A DNA stretch of 64,000 nucleotides from Rothia koreensis (GCF_004136575.1 NZ_NOIQ01000006.1:1-64000); one strand, 5' to 3'; positions 8,836-18,581 are shown, counted from the first letter of the stretch. Program-made: numbers and translations. The notes: generated by a model from the letters alone, not told the origin.

Positions 8836-10206
8836 TCAGGAGTCCCCCTCGGTGTCGGATTCCTTGATTCGGGCCGCAACGGCCGCTCCGTGGGCCGGGA
8901 GATCCTCTGCGCGGGACAGGGCCTCGACGGCCGGGCCCACGTGTTCGAGGGCCTCCGCGGAGTAGTCGATGATCTGCACGGCCTTCATGAACGACGTCGT
9001 GCAGAGCCCACTGCTGTACCTCGCGGAACCACCCGTGGGCAACACGTGGTTGGAACCCGCGGCGTAGTCACCCAGCGGGACCGGGCTGTAGGGGCCCAGG
9101 AAAATCGCGCCGGCGTTCCTCATCCTCGCGGCCACATCACCCGGGTTCTCCGTCTGGATCTCGAGATGCTCGGGTGCGTAGGCATTGGCGACGTCGATGC
9201 TCTGGTCCAGGGAATCGGTCAGGATCACCCCGGATTGCGGACCGGTGAGGGCCGTCTCGACCCTTTCGCGGTGCTTGGTGCGGTTGACCCGCTCTGCGAG
9301 CGCCAGGGCAACTCGATCCGCCAGGTCTTCGGAATCGGTGATGAGCAAGGACCCTGCGTGAGGGTCGTGTTCGGCCTGGGACAAGAGGTCGGCCGCCACG
9401 TAGTCCGGGTTCGCGTGCTGATCCGCGATGACGGCGATCTCCGTGGTGCCCGCTTCGCCGTCGACGCCCACCAGAGATCGCAGTTGCCGCTTGGCCATCG
9501 CGACGAAGATATTGCCCGGTCCTGTCATCGTGTCCACCGGTTCGAGGGTTTCGGAGTCGTCGAATCCGTAGGCCATGGCCCCCAAGGCTTGGGCGCCTCC
9601 GATGGCCCAGACCTCGTCGATGCCCAACAAGCCGGCGGCGGCCAACGTGGTCGGGTGCGGCAGCCCGCCGAATTCCTTTTGCGGCGGCGTGCTCAGGACC
9701 ACCGACTCGACGCCGGCCGCCTGGGCCGGAACCGCGTTCATGATCACGGAGGACGGGTACACGGCCAGGCCGCCCGGGACGTACAGTCCCACGCGCCGGA
9801 CGGGAGTCCACCGGTGTGTCAGGCGCGCGCCGGGGGCCACCTCGAGGTGTGCGTCGTCCGGTCTTTGGGCCGCGGCGAAGGCCCGCGTCCGTTCGATGGC
9901 GGTCTCGAGTCCGTCGCGCACCGCGGGATCGAGCTCTTCGACGGCCCGATCGATCGCGTCCTGAGGCACCCGGAGATCCGCCTGCTCGACGCCGTCGAAC
10001 CTGGCCGCGAGCTCTCGCAGGGCGGCGGTTCCGCGGGACTTGACGTCGGCGAGAATCGAGGCTACGGATTCCTCCGCCGAGGAGACGAACTCGCTCGTCT
10101 GACGGGGCACGATCGACCTCAACCGGGCCTCGCTCGGCCGCTGTCCTCGAAGGTCGAGAACGCGCATCGACGGGGGCTGGACGGGTCTCGGTTCTGTAGT
10201 AGTCAC
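8836..10206 (-). CDS. hisD: histidinol dehydrogenase
   Basis: Catalyses the last two steps of histidine synthesis, histidinol to histidine, with NAD and zinc. The 456 residues carry family motifs: [14 protein letters not shown], the zinc-site segment [17 protein letters not shown], and [14 protein letters not shown] near the C-terminal third. The other his genes are not in the window. The GTG start at 10206 lies 6 bases after TAAGCT; the GGAGGG between them is too close to act as a Shine-Dalgarno, so the mRNA may be leaderless. Followed directly by nrdR. Confidence 0.96.
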   Translation of the reverse strand: MTTTEPRPVQPPSMRVLDLRGQRPSEARLRSIVPRQTSEFVSSAEESVASILADVKSRGTAALRELAARFDGVEQADLRVPQDAIDRAVEELDPAVRDGLETAIERTRAFAAAQRPDDAHLEVAPGARLTHRWTPVRRVGLYVPGGLAVYPSSVIMNAVPAQAAGVESVVLSTPPQKEFGGLPHPTTLAAAGLLGIDEVWAIGGAQALGAMAYGFDDSETLEPVDTMTGPGNIFVAMAKRQLRSLVGVDGEAGTTEIAVIADQHANPDYVAADLLSQAEHDPHAGSLLITDSEDLADRVALALAERVNRTKHRERVETALTGPQSGVILTDSLDQSIDVANAYAPEHLEIQTENPGDVAARMRNAGAIFLGPYSPVPLGDYAAGSNHVLPTGGSARYSSGLCTTSFMKAVQIIDYSAEALEHVGPAVEALSRAEDLPAHGAAVAARIKESDTEGDS

Positions 10207-10212
10207 CCCTCC

Positions 10213-10218
10213 AGCTTA
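10213..10218 (-). promoter_or_regulatory. -10 box, possible leaderless hisD
   Basis: On the minus strand TAAGCT ends 6 bases before the GTG at 10206. No -35 is evident. Confidence 0.45.
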
Positions 10219-10251
10219 TCGCCCGTCGCCGTCACGCACGGCCCGGAGGGT

Positions 10252-13200
10252 TCACACACCGACTTCGACGGCCGGCGACGATGACTTCTCCAAGCACGAG
10301 GACCCGAAGAGGACTTTCAGGTCTCCGTACAGCGCCGGATTCGGATTCACCCTCAGCCTCGGCGAGAGGCGCATCAGAACATCCTTCGTCCTGCAGGTCA
10401 GGTTGATGCGCACCTCGGCGTCGCCCCGATGATTCAGCAGGATCGTCTCGAGTTCGCGCAGGTTCTGCTCGGTCGCACGGTGCTCCGGGAGCGTGAGGAT
10501 GATCGGCCCCTTCTGCCCGTCGGCGTCGATGTCGGGGACCTTGAGCTCCATGGCGGTGATGGTGACGCTTCCGTCGTCGCGGCGTTGCAGGCGTCCCTTG
10601 ATCGTGCAGATCAGGTCCTCGGAGAGCACGCCCGAAATCGGGGTGTAGACCTTCCCGAAGAACATGACTTCCATCGAACCGGTCCGGTCCTCCAGCTCGA
10701 CCCGCGCGTAGGCATTGCCGCTGGTCTTGGCCACCTTGCGCTGGACCGAGGTGATCATGCCGGCAATCGTGACGATCGAGCCGTCCGGTTTGCCGTCCTC
10801 GTCCAGAAGCGACTGCACGGAGGAATCGGAGAGCTGGCCCAGCGTGTCGTCGAGGCCTCTCAAGGGATGGTCGGAGACATACAGCCCGAGCATTTCCCTC
10901 TCGAAATTCAGTTTGTCCCGGCGCTCCCATTCGGGAACATCGGGAATCGCCACGGACAGATCCGTGGTGGGATCCTCTTCTTCCGCCCCGAATCCGCCGA
11001 ACAGGTCGAATTGGCCGGCGGCCTCCTGGCGCTTGACCGAGACCGTGGAATCGATGGCTTCCTCATGGATCAGTGACAGCGCACGACGCCGGTGCCCCAA
11101 GTCGTCGAAGGCACCCGCCTTGATCAACGACTCGATGGTCCGCTTGTTGCAGCACACCGCCGGGACCTTCTTGAGAAAGTCGTGGAAGGAGGCGAATTTT
11201 CCTTTCTCCTCCCTGGTCTCCACGAGTGCGGAGACCACGTTGGCGCCGACGTTGCGCACCGCTCCCATACCGAAACGGATGTCGTCCCCCACTGGCGTGA
11301 AGTTCAGGGCCGACTCGTTGACGTCCGGAGGCAGCACGGTGATGCCCATGCGCCGGCACTCGTTGAGGTAGAGAGCGAGCTTGTCCTTGTCGTCCCCCAC
11401 CGACGTGAGCAACGCGGCCATGTATTCCTGCGGATAGTGGGCCTTGAGGTACGCGGTCCAGTAGGAGACCAGCCCGTAGGCGGCCGTGTGGGCCTTGTTG
11501 AAGGCGTAGTCGGAGAAGGGCAGGAGAATGTCCCACAACGCCTTGATGGCCTCTTCGGAGTAGCCGTTGTCCAACATGCCCTGGTGGAACGTCACGTACT
11601 GGCGGTCCAGTTCGGCCTTCTTCTTCTTGCCCATGGCTCGGCGGAGAATGTCCGCCTCACCGAGGGAGTAGCCGGCGACCTTCTGCGCGATGGCCATGAC
11701 CTGTTCCTGGTAGACGATCAGGCCGTAGGTCGTATCCAGAATCTCGGCGAGCGGCTCCTCGAGCTCCGCGTGAATCGGCGAAACCTCCTGGAGCCCGTTC
11801 TTGCGCAACGCGTAATTCGTGTGCGAGTTCGCACCCATGGGTCCGGGGCGGTAGAGGGCCAACACGGCCGAGATGTGCTCGAAGTGATCCGGCTGCATGA
11901 GCTTGAGCAGCTGCCGCATGGGACCGCCGTCGAGCTGGAAGACGCCGAGGGTGTCGCCGCGAGCCAGGAGGCGGTACGACTCGGCGTCATCGGTCTCCAG
12001 ACTTTCGAGGTCCAGCGAGAAATCTCGGTTGGCCTGAATGTTCTCGATCGCATCCGAAATGATCGTCAGGTTCCTCAGGCCGAGGAAGTCCATCTTGATC
12101 AGGCCGAGGCCCTCGCAGGTCGGATAGTCGAACTGCGTGATGACCTGGCCGTCCTGCTCGCGACGCATGATCGGGATGACGTCGATGATGTCGTGGCTGG
12201 ACATGATGACGCCGGCCGCGTGCACTCCCCACTGGCGTTTGAGGCCCTCCAGCCCCTCGGCAGTCTCGAAAACCTTCTTGGAGTCCTCGTCCGAGGACAG
12301 GAGTTCCCGCAGCTCCTCGGCCTCGCCGTAGCGTGGGGCTTCCTTGTTGTAGACGTCCTGCAGGGAGATGCCTTTCCCCATGACGTCCGGCGGCATGGCC
12401 TTGGTCAGGCGCTCCCCCATGGAGAACGGGTAGCCCAGCACGCGGGACGAGTCCTTGAGGGCCTGCTTGGCCTTGATGGTCCCGTAGGTCACGATCTGTG
12501 CGACCTTGTCCTCGCCGTATTTCTCGGTCACGTAATGAATGACCTCGGACCGGCGGCGGTCGTCGAAGTCGACGTCGAAGTCGGGCATCGAGACACGATC
12601 CGGGTTGAGGAACCGCTCGAAGATGAGGTCGTGTTCGAGGGGATTGAGCTCGGTGATGCGCATCGCGTACGCGACCATGGAGCCAGCGCCGGATCCGCGG
12701 CCCGGACCGACCCGGATCCCGTTGTTCTTGGCCCAGTTGATGAAGTCCGCCACCACCAGGAAGTAGCCCGGGAAGCCCATCTGGGTGATGATCCCGACCT
12801 CGTACTCGGCCTGCTTGCGCACCTGGTCCGGGACGCCGTCCGGGAAACGGTAGTGCAGCCCGTTCTCGACCTCCTTGACGAACCACGATTCCTCGTTCTC
12901 ACCGGGAGGGCACGGGAAATTGGGCATGTAGTTCGCGCTCGTGTCGAACTCGACGTTGCAACGCTCGGCAATCTCGAGGGTGTTGTCACAGGCCTCAGGA
13001 AAATCCCGGAAGAGTTCCCGCATTTCCGCGGCTGACTTGAGGTAGAACTCGTCCGCGTCGAACTTGAATCGCTTGGGATCCTGGATCGTCGCGCCGGATT
13101 GGACGCAGAGCAGGGCCGCATGTGCCTTGGCGTCCTCGGCGTGCGTGTAGTGCAGGTCGTTGGTGGCGACCAGCGGGAGCTCAAGATCCTTGGCCAGGCG

Positions 13201-13827
13201 CAACAGGTCGCTGGTGACCTGCTTCTCGATGCCCAGACCGTGGTCCATCAGCTCGCAGTAGTAGTTCTCTTTGCCGAAGATGTCCCGGAATTCCGCGGCG
13301 GCTTCACGTGCTTCCTTGTACTGACCCAGGCGGAGTCGGGTCTGCACCTCGCCCGACGGGCATCCCGTGGTGGCAATCAGCCCGTCCGAATAGAGGTTCA
13401 GGAGTTCGCGGTCCATGCGGGGCTTGTACAGCTGCCCTTCCAGCGAAGCTCTCGAAGACGCCCTGAACAGGTTGTGCATCCCGTTGGTGGTCTCCGCGAG
13501 CAGGGTCATGTGCGTGTAAGCACCACCGCCGGAGACGTCGTTGCGGCCACCGTCGGCAAACTTCACGCGGGTACGGTCCTGCCGAGCGGTCCCGGGAGTC
13601 ACGTATGCTTCGACACCGATGATGGGCTTGATGCCGGCGTTGCGGGCCTTGTTCCAGAAATCGAACGCGCCGAACAGGAACCCGTGGTCGGTCGTGGCCA
13701 TGGAGTCCATGCCCAGTTCATGGGCGTGTTCGAACAGGTCGTCGAGGCGCGCCGCGCCGTCGAGCATCGAATACTCGGTATGGACGTGGAGGTGGGTAAA
13801 GCCTTTGGATTTTGCCGCGGAAGTCAC
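10252..13827 (-). CDS. dnaE: DNA polymerase III subunit alpha
   Basis: Catalytic subunit of the replicative polymerase. The 1191 residues contain an N-terminal PHP domain (HLHVHTEYSMLDGAARL, residues 12-28) and the catalytic palm with PDFDVDFDDRRR (Asp pair). The fingers region carries TYGTIKAKQALKD and a SDYAFNKAHTAAYG motif, followed by a helix-hairpin-helix and a C-terminal OB fold (about residues 985-1080). This is the essential DnaE1 type rather than the mutasome DnaE2, which is judged from the intact PHP and tail. The GTG at 13827 is 6 bases after a TAAAAT box that overlaps the stop codon of the upstream pseudouridine synthase gene. No intein is seen. Confidence 0.97.
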   Translation of the reverse strand: MTSAAKSKGFTHLHVHTEYSMLDGAARLDDLFEHAHELGMDSMATTDHGFLFGAFDFWNKARNAGIKPIIGVEAYVTPGTARQDRTRVKFADGGRNDVSGGGAYTHMTLLAETTNGMHNLFRASSRASLEGQLYKPRMDRELLNLYSDGLIATTGCPSGEVQTRLRLGQYKEAREAAAEFRDIFGKENYYCELMDHGLGIEKQVTSDLLRLAKDLELPLVATNDLHYTHAEDAKAHAALLCVQSGATIQDPKRFKFDADEFYLKSAAEMRELFRDFPEACDNTLEIAERCNVEFDTSANYMPNFPCPPGENEESWFVKEVENGLHYRFPDGVPDQVRKQAEYEVGIITQMGFPGYFLVVADFINWAKNNGIRVGPGRGSGAGSMVAYAMRITELNPLEHDLIFERFLNPDRVSMPDFDVDFDDRRRSEVIHYVTEKYGEDKVAQIVTYGTIKAKQALKDSSRVLGYPFSMGERLTKAMPPDVMGKGISLQDVYNKEAPRYGEAEELRELLSSDEDSKKVFETAEGLEGLKRQWGVHAAGVIMSSHDIIDVIPIMRREQDGQVITQFDYPTCEGLGLIKMDFLGLRNLTIISDAIENIQANRDFSLDLESLETDDAESYRLLARGDTLGVFQLDGGPMRQLLKLMQPDHFEHISAVLALYRPGPMGANSHTNYALRKNGLQEVSPIHAELEEPLAEILDTTYGLIVYQEQVMAIAQKVAGYSLGEADILRRAMGKKKKAELDRQYVTFHQGMLDNGYSEEAIKALWDILLPFSDYAFNKAHTAAYGLVSYWTAYLKAHYPQEYMAALLTSVGDDKDKLALYLNECRRMGITVLPPDVNESALNFTPVGDDIRFGMGAVRNVGANVVSALVETREEKGKFASFHDFLKKVPAVCCNKRTIESLIKAGAFDDLGHRRRALSLIHEEAIDSTVSVKRQEAAGQFDLFGGFGAEEEDPTTDLSVAIPDVPEWERRDKLNFEREMLGLYVSDHPLRGLDDTLGQLSDSSVQSLLDEDGKPDGSIVTIAGMITSVQRKVAKTSGNAYARVELEDRTGSMEVMFFGKVYTPISGVLSEDLICTIKGRLQRRDDGSVTITAMELKVPDIDADGQKGPIILTLPEHRATEQNLRELETILLNHRGDAEVRINLTCRTKDVLMRLSPRLRVNPNPALYGDLKVLFGSSCLEKSSSPAVEVGV

Positions 13828-13833
13828 TGAACC

Positions 13834-13839
13834 ATTTTA
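13834..13839 (-). promoter_or_regulatory. -10 box, leaderless dnaE, overlapping the upstream stop codon
   Basis: TAAAAT on the minus strand ends 6 bases before the dnaE GTG at 13827. Its first three bases are the TAA stop of the upstream pseudouridine synthase gene (13837-13839). No Shine-Dalgarno is present. Confidence 0.55.
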
Positions 13840-14811
13840 GGACTTCCAGGTGCCCAGGGCATCCCCGGACCTCATCGACTCGAGGGCAAATCGCAGGTCA
13901 GGCGAGTATTGGCTCTCGAATTCGGTGTACCGACCCGTGCCGGGGTGTTGGAAGCCGAGTCGGTGGGCGTGCAGCCACTGACGTGTCAGGCCGAGCCTCG
14001 CAGCAAGTCTCGGGTCGGCCCCGTACGTCAGGTCCCCGCAGCACGGGTGGTTGAGGGCCGAGAAGTGCACGCGGATTTGATGTGTTCTGCCGGTCTCCAG
14101 GTGAACCTCCGCCAGGGAGGCAGGCCCGAACGCCTCAATGACCTCGTAATGCGTCACGGCAGAACGGCCGTCGTCGACCACCGCGAACTTCCACTCGTGA
14201 CCAGGGTGGCGGCCGATCGGTGCGTCAATGGTTCCCTGGAGGGGTTCCGGGATGCCCTGAACCAGCGTGTGATAGACCTTCGTGACAGTCCGTTCCTTGA
14301 AGGCACGTTTGAGCAGGGCATAGGAGTTCTCGTTCTTGGCCACGACCATGAGGCCCGAGGTTCCGACGTCCAATCGGTGCACGATCCCCTGCCGTTCGCC
14401 GGCTCCGGAGGTGGTGATGGCGACTCCCGCCGCGGACAGGGCGCCCAGGACGGTCGGGCCGTGCCAGCCGGGCGACGGGTGGGCGGCCACGCCCGACGGC
14501 TTGTCCACCACCACCATGTCCGAATCCTCATGGATGATGCGGAAGCCGTCGACGCTCTCCGGAACAATCCGGACCTTGTCCGCCGGGTCCGGCACATCAG
14601 CCACAACCACGGCTCCCTCGCTGACCTTGAGCGACTTGGCGACCTTGACCGCCCGCCCCCGTTCGGTCACCGTGACCCGGCCGTCCGCACACCACGACGC
14701 CGCCGCGGAGCGGGACTGGTTCGTGCGATCCGCGAGGAAGGCATCCAGTCGGGCACCGGCGTCCTCGGAGGACACCGTCCATTCGTGCTGTCCCACGACG
14801 TATTCGCTCAC
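13837..14811 (-). CDS. RluA-family 23S rRNA pseudouridine synthase
   Basis: Isomerises uridine to pseudouridine in rRNA (RluD-like). The 324 residues have an N-terminal S4 RNA-binding domain (about 12-75: ARLDAFLADRTNQSRSAA onward). A catalytic domain follows, with the RluA signature HRLDVGTSGLMVVAKN, whose Asp is the nucleophile, and a later GRTHQIRVH motif. The GTG start overlaps the lspA stop as GTGA, implying translational coupling. The lspA plus rluA-type pair upstream of dnaE is conserved in actinobacteria. The exact target uridines cannot be read from sequence. Confidence 0.93.
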   Translation of the reverse strand: MSEYVVGQHEWTVSSEDAGARLDAFLADRTNQSRSAAASWCADGRVTVTERGRAVKVAKSLKVSEGAVVVADVPDPADKVRIVPESVDGFRIIHEDSDMVVVDKPSGVAAHPSPGWHGPTVLGALSAAGVAITTSGAGERQGIVHRLDVGTSGLMVVAKNENSYALLKRAFKERTVTKVYHTLVQGIPEPLQGTIDAPIGRHPGHEWKFAVVDDGRSAVTHYEVIEAFGPASLAEVHLETGRTHQIRVHFSALNHPCCGDLTYGADPRLAARLGLTRQWLHAHRLGFQHPGTGRYTEFESQYSPDLRFALESMRSGDALGTWKS

Positions 14812-15362
14812 GAGGCGCCTCCTTCGGTCTCGACGTCCGCGGTATCACCCTGGCGCCCCTCGAGGGGAATCCCCCGGAGCACGAGGATGGCGATCACGGC
14901 AATGCTCACACAAATACACGCATCGGCCACGTTGAAAATCGCATAGTGCGGCACCGACACGAAATCCACCACGTGTCCCCTGCCGAATCCGGGCTCCCGG
15001 AACAGCCGATCGGTGAGGTTGCCCAGAACACCCGACAAGAGCCCGAACAGGGCCAGTATCCATCCTCGGGTGCCCGCGCGCGGCAGGTAGTAGAGAACAA
15101 TCACGGCGACCACGGCCATAATGATCGTGAAGACCCACGTCACCGACTCGCCCATCGAGAATGCGGCGCCGGGGTTGCGGATGAAACGCCACCACAGCAG
15201 ACCGTCCACCACCGGTATCGCTTGACCCTCGACCATGTGAGTCACCACGGCCAGTTTGGACAGCTGGTCCCCGAGGTAGAGGACCACCAGGAGCACCAAC
15301 CCGGCCATTCGGTAGGCACGACGACGCCCGGTGGTCGCATTTCGTGCGGCTGTTTCGCTCAC
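14808..15362 (-). CDS. lspA: lipoprotein signal peptidase (signal peptidase II)
   Basis: Aspartyl protease that cleaves signal peptides of diacylglyceryl-modified prolipoproteins in the membrane. Four hydrophobic helices are visible. The catalytic aspartates are D118 (GNLTDRLF) and D147 (FNVADACI), with the conserved NPGAAFS box near residue 63. I prefer the GTG at 15362 (184 residues), which has AGGAG about 11 bases upstream. An ATG at 15401 would add 13 residues and starts only 17 bases beyond the divIVA terminator hairpin. It is coupled to the downstream pseudouridine synthase. Confidence 0.92.
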   Translation of the reverse strand: MSETAARNATTGRRRAYRMAGLVLLVVLYLGDQLSKLAVVTHMVEGQAIPVVDGLLWWRFIRNPGAAFSMGESVTWVFTIIMAVVAVIVLYYLPRAGTRGWILALFGLLSGVLGNLTDRLFREPGFGRGHVVDFVSVPHYAIFNVADACICVSIAVIAILVLRGIPLEGRQGDTADVETEGGAS

Positions 15363-15417
15363 GCTTGCTCGTACTCCTGACGCTGCTCTCGAAGGGATCA
15401 TGGTGCCCGATCCGGCA

Positions 15418-15450
15418 ACGGGGCCAGCAGAGAAACTCTGCTGGCCCCGT
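15418..15450 (-). terminator. strong hairpin between divIVA and lspA
   Basis: Perfect 15-bp arms (ACGGGGCCAGCAGAG / CTCTGCTGGCCCCGT) with an AAA loop, 34 bases after the divIVA stop. It separates the dcw/divIVA transcript from lspA. There is no T-run on the minus strand. Confidence 0.7.
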
Positions 15451-15483
15451 CAATGCTGGTCACGCGCTGTGCGGACTGTCGGC

Positions 15484-16290
15484 TCAGCGGGCCTCGGTCG
15501 GCTCCACGCGGGGCGACTGTTCCAGATCCGAGAGCTTGCCTTCCAAGTAGGCCTTCAGATCGCGACGGTACTTGGTCTCGAAACTGCGCAGGGTCTCGAC
15601 GTCGGTCTCCAGGTTGGTCTTGGACTCCTCGAGGGAGGCCAGAATCTCGGAGCGCTTGGCCTCGGCCTCGCTCAGCATGGAGTTGGCCGTGGTCTGGCCT
15701 TCTTCGATGAGGCGTGCCTTCTCGGACTCGCCCTGCGACACGTAGTCGTCGTGCAGTCGCTGGGCCATCGCGATGACGGCGGCGGCGGAGGCGGCGGACT
15801 CGGTCGACTGTCCTTGGACTGCGTTCTGCCCGGTGGCATCGGAGGTCTGGACGCCGGCCGAGGAAGCGGAGTTCGCACCCGAAACCGAGGAATCGGTCGA
15901 TGCCGACTCGTCCTTCTCGGCAGCGGCCGGGACCTGCTCGTTGCTGGGGTGGATTTCCGAATCGAGGTTCTCCGGTTCGACGTCGGAGCTCGAGTCCGAC
16001 TCGACGTTCAAGGCTGCCACGGAGGCGGCGTCGGCGCCCTGGGCGCCGGCCGAATCAGTGCCCTGCGAGCTCGAGGCGCTGCTGGCACCCTCGGCGGAGG
16101 CTCCACCGGCCGCGGGGTCAACACCCGATTCCTCGAGCTTTCCACGAAGCTCCTCGTTCTCCTTGTTGAGGCGGCGCAGTTCGTCGACGACCTCGTCCAG
16201 GAAGAGATCGACCTCTTCCTGGTCGTACCCCTCGCGGAATTTCGTGGGTTGGAAGGTCTTGTTGATGACCTGTTCCGGAGTCAATGCCAT
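15484..16290 (-). CDS. divIVA: DivIVA/Wag31-type polar growth protein
   Basis: Coiled-coil scaffold that marks curved membrane at poles and septa and directs cell wall growth. The N-terminal DivIVA domain (about residues 1-55: LTPEQVINKTFQPTKFREGYDQEEVDLFLDEV region) is nearly canonical. It is followed by a linker of about 110 residues made mostly of Ser, Ala, Asp, Glu and Gly, and then a C-terminal coiled coil (about 165-268). I chose the ATG at 16290, preceded by an AGAGGTG Shine-Dalgarno and matching the usual MALTPEQV start. Last gene of the division block; phosphorylation of the linker by Ser/Thr kinases is plausible but not shown. Confidence 0.94.
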   Translation of the reverse strand: MALTPEQVINKTFQPTKFREGYDQEEVDLFLDEVVDELRRLNKENEELRGKLEESGVDPAAGGASAEGASSASSSQGTDSAGAQGADAASVAALNVESDSSSDVEPENLDSEIHPSNEQVPAAAEKDESASTDSSVSGANSASSAGVQTSDATGQNAVQGQSTESAASAAAVIAMAQRLHDDYVSQGESEKARLIEEGQTTANSMLSEAEAKRSEILASLEESKTNLETDVETLRSFETKYRRDLKAYLEGKLSDLEQSPRVEPTEAR

Positions 16291-16526
16291 GAATAAACAC
16301 CTCTTGTTTCGTCGATGCGGCGGCAGTCGCACCATAGGTCTGCGCGGGCAACCATCATCGGTAGAAGATTCCCGCAAGTCTGTGTCCTACGAGCCCAGGG
16401 CCAATGACGCGTGGCTCGTTCCTGCATCACATCTTAATGATTCACACGCGAGGCTATGAGAATTTTCTGGGTATACGCTGAGCGCCGAATTCGGCGTCCG
16501 GCCCAGGCACGCGGCCCGGCAACCGT

Positions 16527-16829
16527 TTACATGACCATGGAGCCCAGGGACGATCCAACGATGGCACGTACGATGCTCAACGCGATCAACAGGACCAGGA
16601 ACCCCATGTCCAGGGAAACGGTCCCAATGCGCAGCGGCGGGATCCACTTGCGCATAAGCCTCATCGGAGGATCGGTGACGGTGTAGACCGATGAGGCGAA
16701 CACCAGGGCGACACCCTTCGGACGCCAGAAACGCGCGAAGGTCTGCACCCAGTCCAGGATCAGCCTGAACATCAGCACCAGGAACGCCAAGTAGAGGACG
16801 AAATCAATGATGGCCAGAGCCGAGATCAC
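16527..16829 (-). CDS. YggT-family membrane protein
   Basis: A 100-residue protein with two hydrophobic regions, at the N-terminus (residues 3-28) and C-terminus (about 73-98). These flank a conserved loop whose TDPPMRLMRKWIPPLR sequence is the signature of the YGGT family. It lies between sepF and divIVA, the standard actinobacterial position, and is thought to be linked to division or osmotic adaptation. The GTG at 16829 has a GAAAGGTG Shine-Dalgarno. Family sure; function uncertain. Confidence 0.9.
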   Translation of the reverse strand: MISALAIIDFVLYLAFLVLMFRLILDWVQTFARFWRPKGVALVFASSVYTVTDPPMRLMRKWIPPLRIGTVSLDMGFLVLLIALSIVRAIVGSSLGSMVM

Positions 16830-16874
16830 CTGGTTGCACCTTTCTCACGCCGGACGGATCGATAACTATCGGCC

Positions 16875-17612
16875 TTAGCTCTGGTTGAAGAGCGAGTCGT
16901 CCGTATCCGGAGCCGACGACGAAACATCTTCCGAAGCGAGGACCTCGAGATTCGCGGGGGTGAGCAGGAAGACCTGCTCCGTGACCCTCTCGATGCTTCC
17001 GTTCAGCGCGAATGTCAGGCCGGACGAGAAGTCGACCAATCGCTTGGCCTCGGCCACATCCATGTCCGTGACGTTCATGATCACGGGGATGTTGTTCCGG
17101 AAAGATTCTCCGATCACCTTCGCATCGTTGTAGGAGCGAGGGTGAATGGTGGTGATACGTCGCAATTCGTTGTCGCTTTCGGTCTGTGCCGCGGCACGGT
17201 TGATCGGGGTCACGGGAGCGCGATAGTCATCGCGCACCTCGTCCCTGGCTGGTTCGGTGTCTCGACGAGCAGGAGCCGCGGAGCCTTCGGAGGACCGAAC
17301 GGACGGGGCCGCCTCGCGGACCTCCCGCTCAGCAGCGGGTCGGCTCGCACCATTTCTCCGGTCCTCGGTTCTGACGGGTTCCGAGCGACGCGGTTCGGCC
17401 TCGGCCTCGGGTCGCGGCGCGACTGCGGTCGCGGCTGCCCCGGCGTCGGTCTCGCGCGGCGCTCGTTCCTCGTACTGGGCATAAGGCTGTGCCGCAGTTT
17501 CGGGCTCGGCCCGGCGCTGTTGGGACGCGGGTTGTTGCGACGCGGGCTGGGCCTCGTACCCGTCGTCGGCGAGGCCAAGAAAGACCATCGCCTGGCGCAG
17601 TGTTCCGGCCAT
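16875..17612 (-). CDS. sepF: cell division protein SepF
   Basis: Membrane-associated FtsZ anchor, which is essential in actinobacteria because they lack FtsA and ZipA. The 245 residues begin with a short amphipathic membrane-binding helix ([14 protein letters not shown]). A long charged, Ala/Arg/Glu-rich linker follows (about 20-145), then the globular SepF core (about 150-230), with [33 protein letters not shown] and the [13 protein letters not shown] segment. An appropriately placed GAGGAG Shine-Dalgarno precedes the ATG. It stands downstream of the yggS gene and upstream of yggT. Confidence 0.94.
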   Translation of the reverse strand: MAGTLRQAMVFLGLADDGYEAQPASQQPASQQRRAEPETAAQPYAQYEERAPRETDAGAAATAVAPRPEAEAEPRRSEPVRTEDRRNGASRPAAEREVREAAPSVRSSEGSAAPARRDTEPARDEVRDDYRAPVTPINRAAAQTESDNELRRITTIHPRSYNDAKVIGESFRNNIPVIMNVTDMDVAEAKRLVDFSSGLTFALNGSIERVTEQVFLLTPANLEVLASEDVSSSAPDTDDSLFNQS

Positions 17613-17722
17613 GTGAACTCCTCGAGAATTGTTCGTTGAGACGGGCGCTACCCGCCAATGGCTCCATTATTCCCACCGACTTGGGCAATTGCAGTCGGCA
17701 ACACGCCTGATCCAGGGAATAC

Positions 17723-18532
17723 TCAGGTGTTGCTGGGACGTCGACCCATGATCGCGCTGCCCACGCGGACACTGGTCGACCCCCATCGTATCGCCTCTCG
17801 CATATCGGCGCTCATCCCCGCCGAAATCTTCCAGGCCTCGGGATGACGACGCCGCAATTGCACACTGAGGTTCCACAGTTTTTCGAATGCCTGCGCCGGG
17901 TCCGCTCCGAGCGGGGCCACAGCCATCAGTCCACCGACCCGGAGCCCATCGGCCTCGGCAATGTGGTCCGCGATTCGCCAGACGTCGTCGGGGTCGGCCC
18001 CGCCGCGGGCGCCTCGGGCGGCTTCTCCCGGCGTGGCTCCGGTGTCGTCAAGACCGACTTGGATCAGGCATTCGAGTCCGCCGTTGGCCGCGGAGGCCGG
18101 CTCGGGCCCTTCCTCGGACTCGTACCGAGCCACGGCAGACCGGTAGGCCTTGCCCAACGCGGTCGCGAGTGAGGATCGATCGACCGAGTGGACCGCCGTC
18201 GCGTACTTGACCACGGACTTGGCCTTGTTGGACTGCAACTGACCAATGTAGTTCCACGCGGGTGGGTCCCCCGCCGCATAGTCGGCCAACGCGGCCGCCT
18301 TGGCGGAGGCCTCCTGGTCGCGGTTCTCTCCGAAGACGCGCACGCCGGCGTCGTAGAGGGCCGCGACATCCGAGGCCGGGAAGAATTTCGTCACGGTCAT
18401 CAGTTCCACGCCAGATGCCGGGCGGCGATCCCGGGGCGTCTCTGCTGCCCATTCGTCGATCTCGGCCCGGATGCGGGCGTGCGCTTCGGCGAGCTCCTCC
18501 GCCCGCTCGGGGGCGTACGTCAATTCACTCAC
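17723..18532 (-). CDS. YggS/PROSC-family pyridoxal phosphate homeostasis protein
   Basis: A PLP-binding alanine-racemase-fold protein that buffers free pyridoxal phosphate. The 269-residue product carries VELMTVTKFFPASDVAALYDAGVR, with the PLP lysine in VTKF (about residue 48), then FGENRDQEASAK, WNYIGQLQSNKAK and a GGLMAVAPL segment. These are all family motifs. I chose the GTG at 18532, preceded by AAGGAAGG, because it gives the normal family length; a longer open frame runs upstream over pgeF sequence. Sits in the conserved ftsZ-pgeF-yggS-sepF order. Confidence 0.92.
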   Translation of the reverse strand: MSELTYAPERAEELAEAHARIRAEIDEWAAETPRDRRPASGVELMTVTKFFPASDVAALYDAGVRVFGENRDQEASAKAAALADYAAGDPPAWNYIGQLQSNKAKSVVKYATAVHSVDRSSLATALGKAYRSAVARYESEEGPEPASAANGGLECLIQVGLDDTGATPGEAARGARGGADPDDVWRIADHIAEADGLRVGGLMAVAPLGADPAQAFEKLWNLSVQLRRRHPEAWKISAGMSADMREAIRWGSTSVRVGSAIMGRRPSNT

Positions 18533-18581
18533 GGTGTGTTTTCCTTCCTTGGCAGACAGGGGGCCACGGCCGAGAAGCGGC

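Noticed and set aside
16485-16498. Perfect 14-base palindrome CGCCGAATTCGGCG between yggT and divIVA.
   Set aside because: Isolated and without a promoter at a sensible distance; could be chance in a GC-rich gap. Not strong enough to call an operator.
17699-17732. Imperfect inverted repeat at the end of yggS (CAACACGCCTGA / TCAGGTGTTG).
   Set aside because: Bulged stem overlapping the stop codon, no T-run; sepF downstream is probably co-transcribed, so I do not call a terminator.
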